Translations under genes and position numbers: made by a program
From: REEB95 sp035632395
Lineage (GTDB): Bacteria > Pseudomonadota > Alphaproteobacteria > ATCC43930 > CGMCC-115725
Length of the DNA: 11,715 nucleotides
Assembly: GCA_035632395.1 (NCBI GenBank)
Contig: DASQGX010000023.1
Span: 1-11,715, forward strand
Direction: 5' to 3'
Shown here: in pieces, positions 6,986 through 11,715 of the stretch
Layout of the letters: each line of letters opens with the position of its first letter
Position numbering within the stretch: position 1 is the first letter of the stretch
The notes under the pieces: generated by a model
The model's input: only the letters and a program-made list of their open reading frames with translations
Databases searched by the model: none
Told to the model about the DNA's origin: nothing

Positions 6986-7363
6986 TTATTCCGGCGTCCA
7001 GGGTTCGTAATCGCCAGTGGCGCGGGCGCGCGGCCCACCTTTGAGCACCGAACCGGACGGACGATAGGCGTCCGGCGTGCCGGTCAGATTCGGCTGATGC
7101 GGCTTTTGCCACGGATAAAGCGGCTTGTCGGCATCGGCCGGCAGCTGATCGGTCGTATGGTGCAGCCACCCATGCCAAACCGGCGGCACGCGGGAGGCGT
7201 CTTCATCGCCCTGATAAATCACCCAGCGGCGCTCCCGGCTGTCGCGCCCGCCGCCGCGTTTGAGCGGCCGGTGGCCGCGCTCGCGATAATACCGGTTGCC
7301 GAAGGTGTCGGTGCCGACGAGTTCGCCTTTGAACCACGTGAAGAGTCGTGTGCCGATGGTCAT
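6986..7363 (-). CDS. NADH:ubiquinone oxidoreductase accessory subunit NDUFA12 homologue
   Basis: This 125-residue soluble protein matches the NDUFA12/B17.2 family, a supernumerary subunit of respiratory complex I present in mitochondria and alphaproteobacteria. Recognisable blocks are 'GTDTFGNRYYRERG' (17-30), 'ERRWVIYQGDEDASRVPPVWHGWLHHTTDQLP' (44-75), 'PWQKPHQPNLTGTPDAYRPSGS' (84-105) and 'ATGDYEPWTP' (115-124). It is expected to bind the hydrophilic arm of complex I on the cytoplasmic side; the core nuo genes are not in this window. I chose ATG 7363 because it gives the usual 'MTIGTRLFTWFKGELVG' start with GGGACGG just upstream; an in-frame ATG at 7387 adds 8 residues. It is the first gene of the minus-strand cluster, 76 bases before mlaD, and is divergent from nrdJ. 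Confidence 0.94.
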   Translation of the reverse strand: MTIGTRLFTWFKGELVGTDTFGNRYYRERGHRPLKRGGGRDSRERRWVIYQGDEDASRVPPVWHGWLHHTTDQLPADADKPLYPWQKPHQPNLTGTPDAYRPSGSVLKGGPRARATGDYEPWTPE

Positions 7364-7571
7364 TGCCGTCCCGAAACGTACGCGCATTTGCCGGCATGGC
7401 CGGCGGAAACGCGCGCGACTATGGCACCGTGCCGCTTGCGCGTCCAGGCCGCGGGGTTAACCGCGAAATCGTTCGCGCGAAGCGCGCGCGTTGCGTTGCA
7501 TTTCCGTCGGCGCTCGATCGTCTGCGCGTCGGCGACTGCAAGTCCGTTCAAACGCGCTGACCCAGATACAA

Positions 7572-7592
7572 TTCAAACGGCAAGTGTTTGAA
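7572..7592. promoter_or_regulatory. Perfect inverted repeat, possible operator
   Basis: Arms TTCAAAC (7572-7578) and GTTTGAA (7586-7592) are perfect reverse complements around a 7-base spacer. A third copy of TTCAAAC lies at 7547-7553 in the same orientation as the left arm. The size suits a dimeric transcription factor. It lies about 210 bases upstream of NDUFA12 and 345 upstream of nrdJ, so the target gene is uncertain. No regulator is assigned. Confidence 0.4.
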
Positions 7593-7760
7593 GATGGAGC
7601 CATTGCGATACACTTGTGCCTTTGATCGCGCACCAAAACGGACCATTCACAGCGGCGCCAGTGCCGCTCATTCTGTGTCTGAATAATGACGCCTAAGCTA
7701 CTAGTTGGAATGGATTTTATGGCTTTCTTCGCTCGCGGTTACGCGACCGGGTTTTTCGCC

Positions 7761-7769
7761 TGTGGATAA
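7761..7769 (-). promoter_or_regulatory. DnaA box upstream of nrdJ
   Basis: The plus strand reads TGTGGATAA, so the minus strand is TTATCCACA, a perfect strong DnaA box. It sits 11 bases upstream of the first NrdR-like palindrome. DnaA is known to regulate the class Ia RNR operon nrdAB in E. coli, so an input to nrdJ here is plausible. There is only one box in the region, which argues against a replication origin. Confidence 0.5.
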
Positions 7770-7779
7770 GCCGTTGCTC

Positions 7780-7795
7780 CTACTACATTTTGCGG
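7780..7795 (+). promoter_or_regulatory. NrdR box 1 (nrdJ operator)
   Basis: CTACTACATTTTGCGG carries the core CTACATTTTG, which fits CWANATNTWG, the invariant part of the NrdR-box consensus (acaCwAtATaTwGtgt, as I recall it). Outer bases match poorly, so it would be weak alone. Its partner, box 2, begins exactly 30 bases downstream, the near three-helical-turn spacing expected for tandem NrdR boxes. Confidence 0.6.
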
Positions 7796-7818
7796 CATAA
7801 GCGCGCGAGACACAAAAT
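7790..7818 (+). promoter_or_regulatory. Candidate upstream nrdJ promoter inside NrdR pair 1
   Basis: TTGCGG (7790-7795, end of box 1) and CAAAAT (7813-7818, inside box 2) are separated by 17 bases, so repressor bound to the pair would cover both elements. Matches to sigma-70 consensus are modest. An alternative is TTGCTC (7774-7779) with CATAAG (7796-7801), whose 16-base spacer is exactly box 1. Confidence 0.3.
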
Positions 7819-7825
7819 CTAGTTG
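7810..7825 (+). promoter_or_regulatory. NrdR box 2 (nrdJ operator)
   Basis: ACACAAAATCTAGTTG matches 12 of 16 positions of the recalled NrdR consensus, including ACAC at the left end and the full core CAAAATCTAG. It pairs with box 1, 30 bases upstream. NrdR is an ATP-cone, zinc-ribbon repressor that represses ribonucleotide reductase genes when deoxynucleotide levels are high. Confidence 0.72.
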
Positions 7826-7842
7826 AACGTGTCAGATGGTTC

Positions 7843-7858
7843 TGCCAACATTTTGATT
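7843..7858 (+). promoter_or_regulatory. NrdR box 3 (nrdJ operator)
   Basis: TGCCAACATTTTGATT has the core CAACATTTTG, fitting CWANATNTWG and nearly identical to box 1 across ACATTTTG. It begins 33 bases after box 2 and 30 bases before box 4. Outer positions deviate from consensus, as in box 1. Confidence 0.6.
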
Positions 7859-7881
7859 CTGCGTTTGCAGTTGCACAACAT
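7853..7881 (+). promoter_or_regulatory. Candidate downstream nrdJ promoter inside NrdR pair 2
   Basis: TTGATT (7853-7858, end of box 3) and CAACAT (7876-7881, inside box 4) are 17 bases apart, the same geometry as the upstream candidate shifted by 63 bases. Initiation here would leave a leader of roughly 50 bases. The -10 match is weak (3 of 6), so this is a hypothesis based mainly on the repeated arrangement. Confidence 0.25.
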
Positions 7882-7888
7882 GTTGTGT
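7873..7888 (+). promoter_or_regulatory. NrdR box 4 (nrdJ operator, best match)
   Basis: GCACAACATGTTGTGT matches 13 of 16 positions of the recalled NrdR consensus. Its central 14 bases (CACAACATGTTGTG, 7874-7887) are a perfect palindrome. It ends 48 bases upstream of the nrdJ ATG and pairs with box 3 at a 30-base distance. This is the strongest of the four sites. Confidence 0.75.
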
Positions 7889-7921
7889 GGCTCGACGCAG
7901 GGGAATTGTCACGTTGGCGTC

Positions 7922-7928
7922 GGGGGGA
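7922..7928 (+). promoter_or_regulatory. Ribosome binding site of nrdJ
   Basis: GGGGGGA ends 8 bases before ATG 7937 and supports that start over other in-frame candidates. Confidence 0.65.
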
Positions 7929-7936
7929 TTTAGCAT

Positions 7937-10900
7937 ATGCGTATCGACCGTCGATTCACCGCGGCCGGCCAAGACCCCTATCAGGGGATCACGTTCAAGT
8001 CAGCCACCAGCGAAATCCGCAACCCCGATGGGTCGCGGGTTTTTTATTTGCCCGACATCGAAGTGCCGGCGGATTGGAGTCAGGTCGCTTGCGACATTCT
8101 GGCGCAAAAATACTTTCGCAAGGCCGGCGTGCCAAGCCGGCTGAAGGCGGTCGAAGAATCTGATGTGCCAGCGTGGCTGTGGCGCATGACGGACGACACC
8201 AAGGCGCTGGAAAAGCTGCCGGCGGCCGAGCGCAGCGAGGGCGAGCGTAGCGCCAAGCAGGTGTTCCACCGCCTAGCGGGCACGTGGACTTATTGGGGCT
8301 GGAAGGGCGGCTATTTCGACAGCGAAGCCGATGCCCGCGCCTATTACGACGAGATGTGCTTCATGCTGTGCCGCCAGATGGCGGCGCCCAATTCGCCGCA
8401 ATGGTTCAACACCGGCTTGCATTGGGCCTATGGCATCGACGGACCGGCGCAAGGCCACTACTACGTCGACTACAAGTCCGGCGAGCTAACCGCGTCGAAA
8501 AGCGCCTACGAGCATCCACAGCCGCACGCCTGCTTCATCCAGTCTGTCGCCGACGATCTCGTCAACGAAGGTGGCATCATGGATCTATGGGTGCGCGAGG
8601 CGCGGCTATTCAAGTACGGCTCAGGCACCGGCTCGAATTTTTCCAGGCTTCGTGGCGATGGAGAGAAACTCTCGGGCGGCGGCCGTTCGTCGGGCCTGAT
8701 GAGCTTCCTCAAAATTGGCGACCGTGCTGCCGGCGCGATCAAGTCCGGCGGCACCACGCGCCGCGCCGCCAAGATGGTAACGGTCGACATCGACCATCCC
8801 GACATCGAGGCGTACATCAACTGGAAGGTGATCGAGGAGCAGAAAGTTGCGGCCTTGGTCGCCGGCTCCAAGCTGGCGCAAAAACATCTCAACCTGATCA
8901 TGGCAGCGTGCCACGGACCGGCCGCCCAGGCGCTCGGCGACGCACGCTTCGATCCGAGCCGCAACCTGACGCTGCGGCGCGAGATCAAGGCCGCGCGCAA
9001 GGCGATGATTCCGGAGAATTATGTCCAGCGCGTCATCCAATTCGCGCAGCAGGGTTTCGAAACGGTTGATTTCCGTACTTACGACACCGATTGGGACAGC
9101 GAGGCCTATCTCACCGTCGCCGGCCAGAATTCGAACAATTCGGTGCGCGTCACCAACGACTTCCTCGATCGCGTCCTCAAGGGCGGCAAGTGGGAATTGA
9201 TCCGCCGAACCGACGGCAAGCTGCACAAGTCTGTCGACGCGCGCGAGTTGTGGGACAAGATCGCCTACGCCGCCTGGGCGAGCGCCGATCCTGGCCTGCA
9301 ATACGATACGACGATCAACGAGTGGCACACCTGCCCCGAGTCCGGCCGCATCAATGCGTCCAATCCGTGCTCGGAATACATGTTCCTCGACGACACGGCG
9401 TGCAACCTGGCGTCGCTCAACCTGATGACGTTCCGTCGTGAAGGCGGCGTGTTCGATACGCCGGCCTTCGAGCATGCGGTTCGTCTGTGGACGATCGCGC
9501 TTGAGATCTCGGTATTGATGGCCCAGTTTCCGTCGCGCGAGATTGCCAAGCTCAGCTACGAGTTCCGCACGCTCGGCCTCGGCTACGCCAATATTGGCGG
9601 CCTGCTGATGGCGTCGGGCCTGTCGTACGATTGCGACGAAGGCCGCGCGCTGTGCGCCGCCCTCAGCGCGGTGATGACCGGCGTCGCCTATGCGACCTCG
9701 GCCGAGATGGCCGGCGAGCTCGGTCCATTCCCCGGCTACGCCAAGAACCGCCAAGCGATGCTACGGGTCGTCCGCAATCATCGCCGCGCCGCCTACGGCG
9801 AGCGCGACGGTTATGAAGACCTGTCAGTACCGCCGGTGCCTCTCGACGCCGTCAATTGCCAGGACCGCAATCTCGTTCAAGCGGCGCGCCAAGCTTGGGA
9901 CCACGCACTGCAGCTCGGGGAACTGCACGGCTATCGTAATGCACAGGCGACCGTCATCGCGCCAACCGGCACGATCGGGCTGGTGATGGATTGCGACACC
10001 ACCGGCATCGAGCCGGATTTTGCGCTGGTGAAGTTCAAGAAGCTGGCTGGCGGCGGTTACTTCCGCATCATCAACCGCGTCGTGCCCGAGGCGCTCGCCA
10101 AGCTCGGGTATAACGCGCCAGAGATCGAGGCGATCACCCGTTACGCCGTCGGTTACGGCACGCTCAAGGATGCGCCCGCACTCAGCCACGCCGCGCTCAA
10201 GGCCAAGGGCTTCACCGAAAGCGCCCTTGAAGCGCTGGAAAGCCAGTTGGCGACGGCATTCGACATCAAGTTCGCGTTCAACAAGTGGACGCTGGGCGAA
10301 GAATTCTGCCGTGCGGCGTTCGGCTTCACCGACGCGGAGCTCAACGACGTGTCATTCGACATGCTGGTGGCGTTGGGCTTCAGCAAGGCTGAGATCGATC
10401 AGGCCAACACCTACTGCTGCGGCGCCATGACGCTCGAAGGCGCACCGCATCTGAAGACCGAGCACCTGCCGGTGTTCGATTGCGCCAATCCGTGCGGTCG
10501 CATCGGCAAGCGCTCGCTGTCGGTCGAGAGCCACATCCGCATGATGGCGGCGGCACAGCCGTTCATCTCCGGCGCGATCTCGAAGACTATAAACATGCCA
10601 AACCTGGCGACAGTCGAGCAGTGCAAGGACGCGTACATGCTGTCCTGGAAGCTCGGCCTCAAGGCCAATGCGCTCTATCGCGACGGTTCGAAGCTGTCGC
10701 AGCCGCTGCAATCGGCGCTGATCGACGACGACGCGGATGACGACGCGGTCGCCGAGCTGATGGAAAAGACGCCGGCCGAGCGCGTGCCGGTCGTCGCGGA
10801 GCGTATCGTTGAACGCGTCATCGAGCGCGTCGCGCAAAAGAGTGAACGTCGGCGTCTGCCGCAACGGCGCAAGGGCTATACCCAGAAGGCCATCGTCGGT

Positions 10901-11614
10901 GGCCACAAGGTCTACCTGCGCACCGGCGAATACGAGGACGGTAAGCTGGCAGAAGTTTTCATCGACATGCACAAGGAAGGTTCCGCCTTCCGTTCACTGA
11001 TGAACAATTTCGCGATCGCGCTTTCGATCGGCCTGCAATATGGCGTGCCGCTCGAAGAGTTCGTCGAGGCATTCACCTTCACCCGCTTCGAGCCCGCCGG
11101 TATCGTCGAAGGCAACGACACCATCAAGATGGCGACGTCGCTGATCGACTACATCTTCCGCGAGCTGGCGATCTCGTACCTCGGCCGCAGCGACTTGGCG
11201 CATGTCCAGCCGGCCGACGTCCTGCCGGACACGGTGGGCAAAGGCGCGGCGGAATCGAACCTGCCCGGCGACGGCGGCAAGTCGGACGTCGCGGCGGTGG
11301 TGCAGAAAGTCGCGTCGACCGGCTTCATCCGCAAGAAGCTGACCGTCGTGCACGGCGGCCAGGCGGTGCAGGCCGCGGCGGCGCAGCCCACGGTGGTGGC
11401 GCGCAGCGGCGCCGGCAATGTCGCGGTCGGACACGACGTTGCCGTTGAGATCGAGACCGTCAAGACTGTGGATGTTCGCCTTGAGCAGATTAAGGCGGCG
11501 CGGATGAAGGGTTACGAGGGCGACAGTTGCGGCGAGTGCGGCAACTTCACCCTGGTCCGCAACGGGACCTGCCTCAAATGCGAGACCTGCGGCAGCACCA
11601 GCGGCTGTAGTTGA
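7937..11614 (+). CDS. nrdJ: Adenosylcobalamin-dependent class II ribonucleotide reductase
   Basis: This 1225-residue enzyme reduces ribonucleotides to deoxyribonucleotides in the cytoplasm, generating its thiyl radical from coenzyme B12 and needing no oxygen or separate radical subunit. The catalytic barrel (about 190-900) carries the redox pair Cys199 ('PHACFIQS') and Cys489 ('TACNLASLN'), and 'NPCSEY' (476-481) with Asn476, thiyl Cys478 and Glu480. The Cys478-Cys489 spacing of 11 equals that between Cys408 and Cys419 of the Lactobacillus leichmannii enzyme. 'APTGTIG' (675-681) is the phosphate-binding region. A basic, ERV/IERV-rich linker (about 947-985) leads to a TSCPD-type domain (about 986-1085). 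A Gly/Ala-rich linker precedes a Cys-rich tail (Cys1198, 1201, 1212, 1215, 1218, 1224), zinc-ribbon-like and likely involved in reducing the active site. I see no N-terminal ATP-cone. Length fits the long alphaproteobacterial NrdJ form. It is transcribed alone between the NrdR-box region and a strong terminator. Confidence 0.97.
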   Translation: MRIDRRFTAAGQDPYQGITFKSATSEIRNPDGSRVFYLPDIEVPADWSQVACDILAQKYFRKAGVPSRLKAVEESDVPAWLWRMTDDTKALEKLPAAERSEGERSAKQVFHRLAGTWTYWGWKGGYFDSEADARAYYDEMCFMLCRQMAAPNSPQWFNTGLHWAYGIDGPAQGHYYVDYKSGELTASKSAYEHPQPHACFIQSVADDLVNEGGIMDLWVREARLFKYGSGTGSNFSRLRGDGEKLSGGGRSSGLMSFLKIGDRAAGAIKSGGTTRRAAKMVTVDIDHPDIEAYINWKVIEEQKVAALVAGSKLAQKHLNLIMAACHGPAAQALGDARFDPSRNLTLRREIKAARKAMIPENYVQRVIQFAQQGFETVDFRTYDTDWDSEAYLTVAGQNSNNSVRVTNDFLDRVLKGGKWELIRRTDGKLHKSVDARELWDKIAYAAWASADPGLQYDTTINEWHTCPESGRINASNPCSEYMFLDDTACNLASLNLMTFRREGGVFDTPAFEHAVRLWTIALEISVLMAQFPSREIAKLSYEFRTLGLGYANIGGLLMASGLSYDCDEGRALCAALSAVMTGVAYATSAEMAGELGPFPGYAKNRQAMLRVVRNHRRAAYGERDGYEDLSVPPVPLDAVNCQDRNLVQAARQAWDHALQLGELHGYRNAQATVIAPTGTIGLVMDCDTTGIEPDFALVKFKKLAGGGYFRIINRVVPEALAKLGYNAPEIEAITRYAVGYGTLKDAPALSHAALKAKGFTESALEALESQLATAFDIKFAFNKWTLGEEFCRAAFGFTDAELNDVSFDMLVALGFSKAEIDQANTYCCGAMTLEGAPHLKTEHLPVFDCANPCGRIGKRSLSVESHIRMMAAAQPFISGAISKTINMPNLATVEQCKDAYMLSWKLGLKANALYRDGSKLSQPLQSALIDDDADDDAVAELMEKTPAERVPVVAERIVERVIERVAQKSERRRLPQRRKGYTQKAIVGGHKVYLRTGEYEDGKLAEVFIDMHKEGSAFRSLMNNFAIALSIGLQYGVPLEEFVEAFTFTRFEPAGIVEGNDTIKMATSLIDYIFRELAISYLGRSDLAHVQPADVLPDTVGKGAAESNLPGDGGKSDVAAVVQKVASTGFIRKKLTVVHGGQAVQAAAAQPTVVARSGAGNVAVGHDVAVEIETVKTVDVRLEQIKAARMKGYEGDSCGECGNFTLVRNGTCLKCETCGSTSGCS

Positions 11615-11674
11615 TCGCAACGCGGTTCTCCGGCTACAGCCTCCCGGCCGGCACCGTGACTGAGGCAGAAATTG

Positions 11675-11708
11675 GGGGGCGCGGTTCGCGCCGCGCCCCC
11701 TTCTTTTT
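11675..11708 (+). terminator. Rho-independent terminator of nrdJ
   Basis: A perfect 10-base GC-only stem (GGGGGCGCGG at 11675-11684, CCGCGCCCCC at 11691-11700) with a 6-base loop is followed by TTCTTTTT. It lies about 60 bases past the nrdJ stop and implies nrdJ is the last gene of its transcript. Confidence 0.92.
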
Positions 11709-11715
11709 CGAGACA

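Larger units (their letters stand above)
7364..7936. other. Divergent intergenic region between NDUFA12 and nrdJ
   Basis: This 573-base gap separates the minus-strand NDUFA12 cluster from nrdJ and must hold promoters for both. The first half next to NDUFA12 (to about 7555) is GC-rich and shows short open frames with no convincing protein. From about 7555 the composition becomes clearly more AT-rich. This part contains an inverted repeat (7572-7592), a small hairpin (AGCGGC/GCCGCT arms, 7651-7668), a perfect DnaA box (7761-7769) and four NrdR-like palindromes (7780-7888). I see no convincing B12 riboswitch, tRNA or small-RNA gene. The NDUFA12 promoter could not be pinned down. Confidence 0.85.

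Noticed and set aside
6016..7044. 342-codon plus-strand open frame opposite the methyltransferase and mlaD
   Set aside because: Arg-rich, low-complexity product; the opposite strand encodes two well-recognised proteins with coupled starts and stops.
7360..7551. Short minus-strand open frame upstream of NDUFA12
   Set aside because: 63 residues of Arg/Ala-rich sequence with no family likeness and no clear ribosome binding site; treated as leader or intergenic DNA.
7733..7755. Small hairpin (TCGCG-GTTA-CGCGA) followed by a T-run, possible terminator of a small RNA
   Set aside because: The stem is only 5 bases and the T-run starts several bases later; too weak to call a terminator or infer a small RNA.
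7761..7888. Replication origin, because of the DnaA box beside AT-rich DNA
   Set aside because: Only one DnaA box, no AT-rich 13-mers or clustered boxes, and no dnaA, parAB or hemE neighbours.
7364..7936. Cobalamin riboswitch upstream of the B12-dependent nrdJ
   Set aside because: I looked for the B12-box and the conserved GCCACTG-type core and found neither; the region instead carries NrdR-like palindromes. A covariance-model search would settle it.
8621..9754. 377-codon minus-strand open frame inside nrdJ
   Set aside because: Antisense to the catalytic core of nrdJ; no ribosome binding site or domain supports it.

Overview
The window looks like chromosomal DNA from a GC-rich alphaproteobacterium, most likely from the Hyphomicrobiales/Rhodospirillales side of the class. 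The main reasons are a bacterial NDUFA12 homologue (a complex I accessory subunit shared by alphaproteobacteria and mitochondria), a DUF2155 protein, and the gene order aroQ-accB-accC-aat facing a DUF2155/NDUFA12 cluster, which I recall as typical of this class. I see no mobile elements, CRISPR arrays, tRNA or rRNA genes, or frameshifted genes.

Layout. (1) 1-177 (+): C-terminus of a MarR-type regulator cut by the window edge. Its stop codon abuts the stop of the next gene, which is convergent. (2) 178-1839 (-): a 553-residue multi-pass GT-C (family 39/ArnT-like) glycosyltransferase. (3) 1971-4981 (+): a four-gene housekeeping run, aroQ (shikimate pathway), accB and accC (biotin carboxyl carrier and biotin carboxylase of acetyl-CoA carboxylase), and aat (Leu/Phe-tRNA-protein transferase, N-degron pathway). 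(4) 7363-4912 (-): a compact five-gene cluster read in the order NDUFA12, mlaD, SAM methyltransferase, a 75-residue unknown, DUF2155. The last four are chained by 4-base start/stop overlaps (ATGA, ATGA, GTGA), which implies one mRNA with translational coupling. The 3' end of DUF2155 overlaps the 3' end of aat by 70 bases on the opposite strand. (5) 7364-7936: a 573-base divergent intergenic region. (6) 7937-11614 (+): nrdJ, an adenosylcobalamin-dependent class II ribonucleotide reductase of 1225 residues, followed by a strong intrinsic terminator.

The genes themselves are ordinary housekeeping genes. The most striking signal is the control region of nrdJ. It holds four NrdR-box-like palindromes at 7780, 7810, 7843 and 7873, all fitting CWANATNTWG. 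They form two pairs, each with a 30-base repeat distance, and the pairs are offset by 63 bases. A perfect DnaA box (7761-7769, minus-strand sense) lies just upstream. I read this as a double NrdR operator, possibly with a DnaA input, tying dNTP synthesis to nucleotide pools and replication. A second item is AroQ, in which the usual active-site His of the YTHTS motif is Thr.

The window therefore joins chorismate precursor synthesis, malonyl-CoA supply, envelope lipid maintenance (MlaD, DUF2155), respiratory complex I assembly (NDUFA12) and DNA precursor supply. Apart from the operon-like cluster on the minus strand, there is no sign that these form a single functional system.
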